From contig MNCI01002657.1 in assembly GCA_015680685.1 (NCBI GenBank), positions 19,915 through 83,914 on the forward strand: a DNA stretch of 64,000 nucleotides. Reading direction: 5' to 3'. The DNA comes from Gnetum montanum. Lineage: Eukaryota; Streptophyta; Gnetopsida; Gnetales; Gnetaceae. Both the position numbers and the translations under genes were made by a program. The notes under the pieces are model-generated. The model saw nothing but the letters and a program-made list of their open reading frames with translations. It searched no databases and was not told the origin of the DNA. Shown here piece by piece: positions 35,490 through 46,396 of this stretch (positions are counted from its first letter, which is position 1; every line of letters starts with the position of its first letter).

Positions 35490-38017
35490 AAACTATTAAT
35501 TTTGAAGGTTTGAATGGGGGGTTTCCCCCACAACTAAGTGTTTGGCCATGGAAATAATTCATAAGTGGATAGGTAGGTTCCATACATGTGTAAAACATTG
35601 TTAGCCTTTCATTTTTGAGCCACTAGGTGTCTCTTAGTTTAGTGGCAGCTACATAGCCAAGTTTTTGTTCACACATGTGGTTGTTAAATGTATGGTGGAT
35701 CAGGGTATGAATTATATTAACATTCTAGGTGTCTAGCTCATGATTGCACCATTGATCATGATACAGTATGCATGGATTCATTTGTCTATCCATAATGCTA
35801 GATCCATTGCTTCTATTGGATGTGGGAGTAACAATGGATGGTGGCCTTTGCATAGGATCAGAGGACGTTGGTTGTGAAAGGGATGGCATTGCACTAGATT
35901 GACATTATGCTAGTTTAGATGATGTGGTAGATCCATGAGTGTTTCCCTTCCACCTAGGGCCTATCCTAAAGAAAGGGCATTTTCTAGTTTGTAGTGGAAA
36001 CCTACTAGTATTGGCATGTTTATGCACTTTCATGACACAAGTGGCATTCATTTGTTGATATTGTGATGTTGAACCTTCCTATGTCACTAGTAGTGGCATG
36101 TGATGAGGTGGGGCATGAGAATATCAAGGATAGGATGGATGGTAAGATGCGCAAGGTGGTGATCCTTTAGGAGATGTCATGGATTAATGATACTCATGAG
36201 AGTGATAGTAGTGATCTGAAGTAGAGAATGTACAACTAGTTGGGAAATAGGATGTTGAACATAATATTTGTGCAGGCTTGGCTAGCAGTAAGGGTAGGGC
36301 TAGTTTGGTGGTGGCTTCCCCCATGACTATGGGTTTTGCCACTATGGTTGATGATGGTGTTGAGATTGGTAATAAGCCCCCCTAGGATAATACGATTGGT
36401 TGTGGGACTGTCTATAATTACCATGTGAAAAATGAAATTTCCTGGGCATGTGCTTTTGTATGAATTTGGGATTTAATACAAAAGCCCAATACTCATGTAA
36501 ATGTGACATGACTAGGAAATGGTCCTTTGGGTGGTCATATATGCAAATGTCACATCCATCATCTTTGTCTATGGTTGAGTTTATAGCCTTACTTTCTTCA
36601 ACCATGTTCCTTATTTGCCAATAAATGTTCCTAGCTATTTCTTGGTTTTGTTTCCTTTATTTATTATGATCTCCTCATTCATTTTGTGTTACCTTCTCCT
36701 CTACAATTTCTATGAAAGTTGTAACATTTTTATATATCAACTTTGACATCCTATCAAACTTTGCTTCAAGTTCATTGATAGACTTCTATATCAGCAAGTT
36801 CGTTGTAGAATCACCTTATCAAGAGCAACCTATTTCTCCTTACCATAGATATGGATTTGCTTCTTTTGAAGGGTTGGGTCCTAGTGATATTTCTTAACAT
36901 TCTTCCTTTTGCATATCTCTTCTTCTTCTTTGTCCACATACTTAATTAGCTCTCAAATTTGATGGGTTTGTAGCTCATATAATTCTCCTGGGGCATACAT
37001 CCCAAGGCTCTCCCTTGTTTCATTGCAAAGTTGATCTATTATGTGGAAAAGTTACATTTCCTCGAAGAAATCATGGCCTAGGAATCTATTTAGTAGGAAA
37101 TAACATCTATTAAAGGCAACATCTAGGGGTTCATGTTGTTCTTACTTCCATCCTTTGATCTATCTCCTTAGGTTGGACACCCTTGCATAGGTTTGATATT
37201 TTTCGTTGAAGAGTTCCAACATTGTGGGCCACCATTATATTGAATTTGGTTTCAACAATCTATACCTCACTTTAGCTCTATCAATGAGTGTCCTAGGAAA
37301 GATCTTAAGCTTTTCCCATCCACTTTCAATGTTATAAAAGGCACAGACATCTTGAAATACTTGTACATGATGTTGTGGATTCAAATTGTAGCCTCCTATG
37401 AATATAGGGATATTGTTTATATCAAACTTAGGTAGAAAAATTGCCCTACAATGCCTATGGGATATCCTAACCACCTCTATGATCTATATCAAGCTCTTAA
37501 TAGCCAACAAAAATTCATCATCATTGGACATGTTGTGATGAAAATTTCTATTTCTATCTATTTGATTGTGATGATTTTGTCTATGTTCATTTTGACGTCT
37601 TTGATTTCTCCCATGGGTTTGATTTTTATTTTTACTTTGATGCCAATGATGAGCTTGGTCTCTATATCTACATTCATCTGCATTAGAACTAGACATTGAA
37701 GAGGAAGGGAAAGGTGAGGAACTAGGAGGATTGCCATGGCTCCTATAGTACTTCCCAAGGTCCCTTAATTTATCTTTTCTAGGCTTTGAGAAGGTCCTAG
37801 GCCTTGAGGCCTTCCCTAGTCCATAACTTACTTCATCTCCTCTAGGGTTGTCTATTTTAAGTGAATGTAGTCCTTAAGTGTTGTTAGGGTGACCATGAAC
37901 ATATGAAACCCTTACATAAGGTTGGTCACTCCAATTTTCTTCAACATATATCTCATTAGTTTCTCAATGGGTGTCTTCGCTATACAATGCATTATCACTT
38001 CCTTGTGAAAGAGACAT
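35490..38017 (-). pseudogene. Decayed Athila-like gag of element C
   Basis: The minus-strand ATG at 38017 starts MSLSQGSDNALYSEDTH. An arginine-, asparagine- and glutamine-rich stretch lies at 37484-37690. The gag core IFIGGYNLNPQHHVQVFQDV...KLKIFPRTLIDRAKVRY is at about 37250-37420. A zinc-knuckle relic CDICIYDHPKDHF (last cysteine replaced) is at 36515-36566. A histidine- and proline-rich tail runs down to about 35490. Gag packages the element RNA. The core and the C-x2-C...H knuckle match Athila-type gags, and the layout matches the gag at 1190-2858. Stops and frameshifts are moderate; this is one of the better preserved frames in the window. Confidence 0.7.
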
Positions 38018-38121
38018 TGTTGTTGATTTGTGATGTGTGTGATTTAATATTTTTTTGAAAGATAAATTGTTAATGCATTTATAGTGATCATGTATAATAT
38101 AACTAATCTAGATAACTAGCA
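38018..38121 (-). other. Leader of element C
   Basis: A short untranslated stretch between the primer site and the gag ATG. No splice or packaging motif can be identified by eye. Confidence 0.4.
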
Positions 38122-38143
38122 CCATCCCTTGCAATGGTCCCAA
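38122..38143 (-). other. Primer-binding site of element C, Asp-tRNA type with CpG decay
   Basis: The minus strand reads TTGGGACCATTGCAAGGGA immediately after the 5' LTR. The primer site used by many Athila/Tat elements is TTGGCGCCGTTGCCGGGGA. Five positions differ, most explained by loss of CpG dinucleotides. This fits an old, once-methylated insertion. Confidence 0.6.
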
Positions 38144-38995
38144 TGATGAGCGGCAAGGTAACCCTATATCCAACCATATGAATCACAAGAATTCATGCAT
38201 GATCTAGTTAAATTCCATAGATGGGACTAGTTGTGTATCTAAATCATTATCCTTTGATCATAGGTCATTATCTTTCCACTTGGACTAGTGGTAGCTTGTC
38301 AGGTATGGTTTAGTTGAGAGGCATATGATTGATGTTGATTGGCCCTAGGCTACTCTTAATGGTAATAAAGAGATTAATTGATTAATCTAATTAACAATAA
38401 AAGTAAGACTTATACTAGCCTACGCGCAATGAGTATCTATTCCTAATCATCTACACATGCCTTGGACTTTGTGTAACTACCATTGGGATTACCAAGTGTA
38501 CATCACTAGGCTCACCAAACGATACACTGCTAGGTTACCAAGTAATTACACATAAGCATTCACAATTAGTCATACTCATTTTGCTTAATGATAGGAATCG
38601 TAAATAACAATAAATGGAAACATTAACTAAGGAAAATGGTAAATGATTAAACAATTAAAAGCAATAATAAATCTAACTTGGATGTTGCAATGATGGAAGT
38701 AATCTCGATCTTTATTTCTGATCATGTCATGCGTCCAAATACGTTACACTCAAATAAGGATTTCATATAATCACTTAACATCACACTGCAGGCATGCACT
38801 AGAAATAATAGAATTGGAAGTTAAAAATATATGAAAAATCTATCTAAAATATATCAACAAAACTATCCCAACCATAAACCAAAGTGTTATATTTATAGGC
38901 TAGCATGGAAGAGAAAATATCAAATATTCAACATCATTTCTTGGGATCCAATATTGCATATCTGATATCAAAGCTGACAAAATTATGACTCATCA
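38144..38995 (-). repeat. Element C 5' LTR
   Basis: 852 bp. On the plus strand it runs TGATGAGCGGCAAGG...TATGACTCATCA. It matches the 3' LTR at 29795-30663 throughout, and its right border is followed directly by AATAT, the target duplication. Confidence 0.85.
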
Positions 38996-39000
38996 AATAT

Positions 39001-39447
39001 AATAGGAAAAATGTAGAAGGAGAAAGAAAAGACTACATTATTTATGTGAAATAAGGTATCTAGGTCATTCTCTAAGAGTTTCTTAGGATTATCTTCCTTC
39101 AAAATTTATCCCTTAGAGGCTATCCAACACTACCACTATGGTTAGGCCTATCACTAGCCATAAGCGATGGCCAGTTCTCTTCCTATCCTACTTTATCCAA
39201 AACTAGTTACTCATCTATACCAACTCCACAACTTCATGCTGATATGACTTATAATACTCAGATATAAATATCTTAGGTCAAACCTTCAAAGGTTACCTTG
39301 AAAGACATGTCCTTTATTACAATATGTCCTTTTAGGTCTTAATTATAGCTTTTCCTTTTGGGTCTTTTTATGTTAATTACATTATTAGTTGTAAAGAAAC
39401 ACCATCTTTGTTATGCAATGACATCATTTTGGAATGGGGATGTTATA
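39001..39447 (-). repeat. LTR-A, second part of the split 5' LTR of element D
   Basis: It continues the LTR interrupted at 29794: TTTATGTGAAATAAGGTATCTAGGTCA, ATTTATCCCTTAGAGGC, TAGGCCTATCACTAGCC, then GGAATGGGGATGTTATA at 39431-39447 (GGGGACATGACA in better copies). AATAT at 39448-39452 is the target duplication in host chromovirus H. Confidence 0.8.
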
Positions 39448-39452
39448 AATAT

Positions 39453-41844
39453 CTTCAATTAAAGGAACGTTAGGATTATCTTCATTTGAAGACTTCCATT
39501 TCTCCAAATTTTAAAGTTCCATATACTTTGAAGGCTTAGTTTTCTTTTATTCTCATTACTTATATCTTAATTCTCTACAATTGAGTCATTTTCATTTCCT
39601 TAACATTTTCCCTTCTTACAAGTAGCTCTCTTGGAATCTAAACCTTTCTTGGTCTTCTATTACTTCTCATTTGTGTTATTCTTAGCATTTCCTTTCTCCT
39701 TTGCTCCTTTATATCCCTTAGAAGCCTTGAATCCTTTTCCTTTGGAAGCCTTTAGATCTTTGATGAAGTCTCAAAATTTCCTTTTAGCCTTAAGATCCAA
39801 ATTAAAAGTCTCATCCAAAATTTATGGTTCATAGAAGGTAACTTCTTGCTATAATTCCTTATTTACTCCTTGGAATTTAGAAGCTTATTCATTATCATCC
39901 TAGTGTACATTAGGTTACTAAAAAGCTTTGAAAAATTCCATCTAATATTCCTTTACACTTTTATCTCCCTATCTTATATACTTTAACCTTACAACCTTTG
40001 AATAACCTCTTTTCTATGATGAGACTTTTCAAAACATTACTTAAGCATAAATTTCATGAAAGACTAATCTTTGATAGGAGTACTATCATATCATAAAAAT
40101 AAACATAAATAATTTTTAAAAATTACTTAAAGATATGAGAAATAAAACTTAATTTCATAACAAATCCTTAAATAACTTAAATGCTTATCAAGCCGCCAAA
40201 AGCACACAACACTTGAAACTTAACAATTTTGAAATGACATTAAAATTCATGTTAGCACATAAATGCATTCCTAGGCCTTATTACAACATAAATCATAGTT
40301 TAATGAAAACTCCACATTCATGGCCCAAAATAAAAATCCATAAAATGTCCATGAACATAACAAAAATACATAAAGAAATTAGCTTTCATGCAATGTTAAT
40401 CCTTCTACCAACTCCACCATGACCTCCTTCAAAACTTCTAGCTAAATTTACACTAAACACATACTGCAATGGTTAGTATTGAATGTGGTTAGTTTACAAA
40501 TTTCATAATGATTTTTCATTAATAATAAATTCTAAATAACCTATGATACTGACACAACATCAATTCACAAGGGAACATGATTAATCTGCAACCATCACAA
40601 CTCCCTAGCCAATGACAAAAACTCACATTTTAATGACCTTCTAAAATTATATCAATTATGTTCTCCTAACACTATTCAAGATTTTTCAAAATGTTAAATG
40701 TATACATAAATATCTAAACTGTTTGTTAGTTAATATCATTTGAATGCATCATTTCCATCTAACATTGAAATAAATGCACCATACTAAAAATGTGTTAAAA
40801 TTACATTGCAATTCCTAGTCATGTCAAACCATAGATCACAACATACAAAAATATTAATATTGTAAGGAGGAGAGAGCATAACAAAAAGATCAAGCTAAAA
40901 TGAAAAGCCAAAAGTCATAAAAATGTGAATTATGGATTTTTCATCAAAACCAATGCTAGATCAAGAACATATATAATATTATTAGATCAACAATGAAAAT
41001 CATTATACAAAGGGAAATAGATATAAAAAGGTAGGCTACTTATCAAAATTGATAAAAGCAAAAATATTTCCTATACCGTAAAATATAAAGGAATATAAAA
41101 ATACCAAATATCACATGTAAGCAAAGATTCAAGATTCCAAATCTTAATTTATATAATAACTAAGAGATATCAAGTTGAAGCTTCAATAACATACAAGAAG
41201 AGGCATTAACATACATTAACAAAGTACCATACAAAAAAATATGTCATTATACTAAAAGAATAAATATAACAATACATAGCAAAGGAAAGATTCCAAGGTC
41301 CAAATACCAAGATATTACAAGTACCATTGCTTATCACATAAAAATGACTTTCCTTGTCCAAAATTTTTTTTTTCATAAGTTCAATATTTATTTCAACATA
41401 TGACACCTTTTGATAATCTACTACATCTTTAAGCTCAAAATAGTTGTTAAATATCATAAGCCAAGAAAGAAATAATGCATTACCTTCCATTCCATTAAAG
41501 GATTTAACTTCAACTTAATTCTTCTAAGTTTTAAAAAAGGCTTTTTCTTCCCTTTTCTTGGAAAGATAGGCTTTGCTACCGATCCTTAATACTTGAAGCA
41601 TGAATAATTTCATCATCTTTCTCTTCTATTTCTCCAAATTTTTCATTCTCAAAAGGATTATCATCTTCAAGAGCCTTCAATGAATAATCACTTGAGTTCT
41701 AGCCTTGTCTAGATTCCTTTGACAAAAAAGTGTAACCTATGTTTCCTTTCATCTTTTTAAGTTTTTCAATATTTGCTTGAGATTATTTTTCATGTCTTCC
41801 ATATTTTTATTCAAATCTTGAGCTATCTTCATCTTTTAAGCCAT
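39453..41844 (-). pseudogene. Chromovirus H gag, interrupted
   Basis: The minus-strand ATG at 41844 begins MA, a stop, then KMKIAQDLNKNMEDMKNNL, closely resembling the gag start of the chromovirus at 46397. The gag core SWLMIFNNYFELKDVVDYQKV lies at about 41390-41460. The C-terminal part with FYEP-ILDETFNLDLKAKRK is near 39770-39840, followed by a lysine-rich region and a decayed knuckle, then the lead into protease at 39453. About 1.1 kb (roughly 40070-41200) does not read as gag and is probably an unidentified insertion. The gag is continuous in frame with the protease at 24075 once element D is removed. Confidence 0.65.
40070..41200. other. Unassigned stretch inside the chromovirus H gag
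   Basis: Gag homology stops on both sides. The interval is AT-rich with no LTR ends, inverted repeats or coding motifs that I can identify. The plus-strand frame at 40213-40422 is unrecognised. Confidence 0.35.
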
Positions 41845-42174
41845 GATTACAATGACATAGAAAGATGAATTTTATAAAATTCTACAAGAAATGTATAAGA
41901 TCAAGAAGATTCTAAGTAATGAAACAAGGATGACTAAAATCTTATGTAATGAGTTCAAATTATGCAAATCTTAGTTATTATAAACAAATAAGTATCCAAT
42001 TATATAATTACTTTCTAGATCTTTAAAGATGTGATAAAATTATGTATCAAAGAAGTTTTTTCAAATCCTAAGGTGTAGGGAAAAGGTAATCAATTGAGAA
42101 TTAAAACCAAACATGATTATATGAAATGTAATTTCTTGTAATTGAAGTGAGAATTATCCACTTGACTTGAATTA

Positions 42175-42345
42175 TCTTCAAAGCTAATGATCTAATACCA
42201 ATCTAGAAAGCTTTTTTTCTATTCTTTCTAATCTATCAAAAATTACAAAATGTTTTGTGGTGAAATTTTGAAAGATGACAACTCAAGCTTTGTTATGTTT
42301 CTAATTTTAATTTCAAAGCTAATGATCTACTACCATTTTAGAAAG
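42175..42345 (-). repeat. Duplicated primer-site region
   Basis: On the minus strand AGCTTTCTAGATTGGTATTAG followed by ATCATTAGCTTTGAA (42206-42175) recurs, diverged, as TCTAAAATGGTAGTAG and ATCATTAGCTTTGAA near 42340-42308. Both contain a Met-type primer site. The lower copy fits the gag at 41844 as the primer site of chromovirus H. Confidence 0.5.
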
Positions 42346-42491
42346 ATATATAAAAGCTTTGAATTTGAATTGGGGTCAAAATAATATTATAATAACCCAT
42401 CAATCTAGAAATTTTCTATATTTTATTAAAATAAACTCCTATCATAAAATAAAGATAAAAAAATATTATCTTTTACTCTAAAAACCCAACA
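42207..42491 (-). repeat. LTR remnant at the Copia/chromovirus H border
   Basis: On the minus strand a purine tract (AGAAGGGAT) precedes TGTTGGGTTTTTAGAG at 42491, a typical Copia 3' LTR start. The sequence then runs 285 bases into the primer-site region of chromovirus H. It could be a short Copia 3' LTR, the 5' LTR of H, or both fused by recombination. The 5' LTR next to the Copia primer site (58622 on) does not match it by eye, so ownership is unresolved. Confidence 0.4.
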
Positions 42492-45310
42492 ATCCCTTCT
42501 TAGAGTGGAAGGTAATTTTCATTCTTAATCTTTACTTTCTTCTTTATTTTTCATGATTTGAATTCCTATAGATTCATTAAGGTACTCTATCCTATGAGAC
42601 AAAATATTTTTTATTAGTAAGTTAGCAATTTGCTGTTTTGAACTAATGTAAATGAGTTTGATGGTTCCTTCTTTCACTTCTTTCTTGATGAAATTACTTA
42701 ATGTTAATGTGTTTGAATTTTTTATGATGGACATAGTCTTGGGATAGTTGAATTTCTATTGTATTGTCACAACACAAATTTTTAGAGAGACCAACTTTGA
42801 ATTTTAAATGTGAAAAATTTTATTTAGCCAAAGTATCTATTGGAGGCATTCAATCATGGCAATAAATTTTGCTTCATAACTAGATATTGGATGATTATTG
42901 CTTTGATTTTCAATATATTGAAATTTATTTATTCATAATGAGAGCTCCTAATGTGGATTTTCTATCATCATTATCTCCTACCCAATCAACATCTAAATAT
43001 GCATGAAGCTTATTCTCTCCTTTATTAACTTGAATTCCAAAATTCCAAGTTTCTTTACATACTTGAGGAGATGCACAAGTGCTTACATATAAGACTATCT
43101 TGGCTCTAGCATTAATTTGGATATGTGTGATGTTGCACATTCTATATCTATTTTAGTATGTAAGAGAAACCAAAGTGATCAAATCATTTTTCTATACATG
43201 TTTACATCTATGAAACAATTTTTATCTTTGCTGGTTAATTTTAAACTGTATAACAAAGGACTATTGACTAACTTCTCATTCTTTAGATTGAATTTTTTAA
43301 TGATAAAATTTGCATATTTATTTTGATGAATTTTTATTCCCTTGTTATCTCAGTTTACTTTAATTACTATGAGTATTTAAGTTCTCTAAGACTCTTCATT
43401 TCAAATTTAGTTTTTATGCCATTCTTAAAATCTTCTACTAGATTTTTATTGGTGGCAATAAAGATAAACTTATCTACATGTAGTGATATGATGATGAATT
43501 CATCTTCTTCCTTCTTGAAATATGATGTTAGTTCAAATATGCAATTTTGATAATTCTTTCTAATGAGATAATTATTAATTCTCTAAACCCAAGCCTTGGG
43601 TGCTTGCTTTAGGCCATATAGAGCTTTTTTGAGTTTTCACACCTTATTCTCTTTTCCTTTGATAACATAACATTCAGGCTGGTAGATGCATACTTCTTAT
43701 TTGATGCATCCATTTATAAAATTCTAAGTTAACATCCATTTGTTGAACCTTTAGAACTTTATGTATTTCTATGAACAAAATGAGCTTAATGATTTAAAAT
43801 TTGGCCATTAGTGAAAATATTTTTTCATAGTCAATATGTTTCTTTTGTTTGAATCATCTTACCACAAGTATTACTTGGTGTCTTGTGACTTCTCCTTTCT
43901 CATTGTACTTTTTTTTATTTAAACACTTGCAATCAATAAAATTTTTATCTTTTGATTTATCCACTAATTCTCATGGGTTATTTTTTAAGATGACGTTGTA
44001 CTCTTTATCCATGATTTCTTTTCAAACTTTGAATTTCATGGTTTCATTGATATTGGTTAGTTCACTTGTGACTACTAAATATGCCATATTTTTAATATTA
44101 TGAGATCTTATAGTTCTTCTTTTAAACTTTTGGTCTAGAATTTAAGTGTGAGAATAATCTCTTTGAACCCAAGATTTTAAACTTTGATATGTGTCTGATT
44201 TTTCTTACTATTTGAAAAAATCACTTGTACCAAACATTTTCTTATCAAATATAAAATCTATTAAAATGTGTCATTTCTGATTCATTGAATTGTATCACCT
44301 ATATCCACTACTTTGAGAATCATAACCAAGAAAGATACATTTCTTTCCTCTATCGTCAAGTTTATTAATGAATTATCTTAGGATCTTTACATAGCAATGG
44401 CATCCAATCTCATATGACTTAGGTTAGAAATTATTTTGTATAGAACTTCATATGAAGATATGTCTTCATTTCTTTTTTTAATTATTCAATTACAAATATA
44501 ACAAGCGACTATGATGGTCATGATAGTGACGCATGCTCTAGTAAGCACCTTGTCATGTCTTGTATTGTTTTATTCTTTCTTCTAGCTACTTTGTTTGATT
44601 GTAGACTATATCCACATTTGGTCTAATAAAAGATACCATTTTCTTTATAGAACTTATCAAATTCTTTATTTATGAATTCACCTTCTTTGTCTAATCTGAT
44701 AGCCTTAATCTTGACATTCATGGAATTTTTAATTAGTTTCTTGAAAGTTTCAAATAATTTGATAGCTTCATGATTTTACTTTAGATTGTAAGTCCAAGTT
44801 TATCTTAAATAGTCATCTACTATAACCATGAAATTATTTTTCACTCCTATTGAAATACTGAGCATTGATCCAACAAGATCCATGTGTAGAAGATCAAATG
44901 ATTTTTCCTTCTTTATCATGTGTGAGTTGTGAGAATAATTAGTTTGCTTTTCTTGTATGTAAGTCTCACATTTATCTTGAGGGATATCTAAAATTTTTAT
45001 TTCTATATCTTTTTCTTGTTTTATCATTGTTTTAATTTTATGATAGGAGGTGTGACCAAGCCTTCCATGCCAAAGTTTAGACTTTCTAAAATTCTTATTA
45101 TCCTTGATTTCATATTTGTTTGGGATTTAATTATATTTTATTATGAGAACATGCTTTTCTTGAATATTACGGTTGCTTTTGAGATATTCACATTCAATAA
45201 AATATATTATATTATTCAAGGATTTTATTTTTATGACTTCTTCACAATTATATTTGTTGATAATGTAGAAATTACTCTTAAAACTAACACTATTTTCTCT
45301 TTTAGAGACT
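42492..45310 (-). pseudogene. Ty1/Copia pol, distal part: integrase, RT, RNase H
   Basis: Minus strand. The pre-integrase motif LWHGRLGHTSYHKI is at about 45045-45085. The integrase start SFDLLHMDLVGSM...FMVIVDDYLR lies at 44800-44910. RT has FIIISLHVDKFIFIATN near 43440-43510 (family F-V-D-D-I) and FEMKSLRELKYS near 43370. RNase H has LHAYLDVDWVGDNDDRKSTLG at about 42945-43010, followed by the C-terminal block TIKLIYISSKQQIANLLIKNIL (42590-42660), ending at 42525. It continues the Copia gag-protease at 57331-58607. The frame runs from the 57 kb side to this side once the chromovirus insertion is removed. Confidence 0.8.
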
Positions 45311-45317
45311 TGTCTAG

Positions 45318-46300
45318 TGTATAAATACCTCTTTCAATTCCTCTGACTCCTTCCCTACATGTATGTTTTATAGGTTTTAGGCTCTATAAAGACATATAGG
45401 ATGTCAAAGAGTCATCTTAATTTAAGAGGCGATGTCTTTTGCAAAATGATAATGTCACAAGCAAGACATCTTGGCCTAGGAGGAGAAATCTTGGGCTAGG
45501 AGGAGATGTCCCAATTAAGACATCTTAGACTAGGAGGATACAACTTAGAAAAAATGTCTTGGGCTAGGAGGAGACATCTTGGCCAAGAAAACGACATCTT
45601 TCAAAAATAGTAGAGATCTTCCTTTAAAGATAGTTTTTTTCAGGAGACATCTTCCAAAGGCTAGAGATAACCCATACTGTTGGGGAAACTTTCAAAATTA
45701 TCTATTCCAATTTGGAAAATAGTCAAGTTAAGTTGAGAAACGATGGAAAAAATAAGGAAGAAGGTTAGAAGACCATGAAAACATATGAATAACCTCAAGT
45801 TGAGTTGAGGGAAGGTTTCTAGATTTCTTATCTCCTTGTTATCAATAAATATTGATTTTTTATACTTGTAAGATGGAGAAAGTTGTGAGATGAGATTTCT
45901 CAGTAAGCACTCTTGAGTAGCAAGAGCTTGGGCAAGGTGTGAAAGAGCACATTGAGTAAGTACATAGAGGTTTCAAATCAAAGGTTAATTATGTAGACCT
46001 TTGTATTCTAGCCTTTCTTGTAAGTTGAGATCTCATTTTTAGGTTGTGGGGGAATCTCTCTATTGGTTATGTCTTGCACTGAGAACAACCATTTTGTGAT
46101 TATAGAGCCTTATGCTCTACAATATCATTTAAGTATCAAAGGTTTTTAATGTTTTTAGGTTTTGAAAACTTGATTATAATCTTCTAATCAATTAATTAAT
46201 AATAGCTAGTTTTCTTATTTTCTAGCAAAACATTTTATCTTTGCATAATATTTGGATTTACTATTTGAACATGATTAATTAGTGGAGTGAACCTACTCTA
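45318..46300 (+). repeat. Chromovirus 5' LTR (LTR-B)
   Basis: About 983 bp, TGTATAAATACCTC...GTGAACCTACTCTA. It matches 56386-57324 over its length (CTCTTTCAATTCC, GAGCTTGGGCAAGGTGTG, CCTTATGCTCTACAA, AAAACATTTTATCTTTGCAT). The interval 45420-45660 consists of repeated AGGAGGAGATGTC / AGACATCTTGG words, with complementary words on the same strand. Confidence 0.75.
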
Positions 46301-46306
46301 ACGTTA

Positions 46307-46325
46307 TTGGTATCAAAACTTAGTT
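46307..46325 (+). other. Primer-binding site of the chromovirus
   Basis: TTGGTATCAAAACTTAG follows the 5' LTR by a few bases. It keeps the first eight bases of the Met-type site TTGGTATCAGAGC and has decayed afterwards. Confidence 0.6.
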
Positions 46326-46396
46326 GTATTGAGATTTCAAGCTTATATTCATATTTATGTTTTCTTAAAATTAGTTGAGGATTTTGTCAACTTGAG

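Larger units (their letters stand above)
29795..38995 (-). mobile_element. Element C: Athila-like LTR retrotransposon without pol
   Basis: It measures 9,201 bp and is bounded by LTRs 29795-30663 and 38144-38995, with flanking AATAT duplications at 29790-29794 and 38996-39000. It is inserted in the 5' LTR of element D. Sense is the minus strand: primer site at 38122-38143, gag from 38017, then a long second ORF relic (33553-30880) near the 3' LTR. I find no protease, RT, RNase H or integrase in the 1.9 kb between them. It is therefore either a gag-bearing non-autonomous element or an internally deleted copy. The gag and primer type point to the Athila/Tat side of Ty3/Gypsy. Confidence 0.8.
24076..39447 (-). 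mobile_element. LTR-A element D, interrupted by element C
   Basis: The element lies on the minus strand inside chromovirus H. Its 3' LTR is 24076-24647. Its internal region runs from 24648 to about 29669. Its 5' LTR is split into 29670-29794 and 39001-39447 by element C (29795-38995). Without C it is about 6.2 kb. The internal region matches the other full copy (47706-53062) along its whole length: the LTR-adjacent block, the CCR4-like pseudogene, the 5S-like block, low-complexity repeats, the A/B-box block and the leader up to the primer site. I find no gag, protease, RT or integrase, so it is non-autonomous. Mobilising enzymes would have had to come from another Gypsy element, which is inferred. 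Confidence 0.8.

Noticed and set aside
45313-45317. Target duplication for the chromovirus in the Copia element
   Set aside because: The bases next to the two LTR borders (TCTAG and TTATT) do not match, and the left border is uncertain, so no duplication is claimed.
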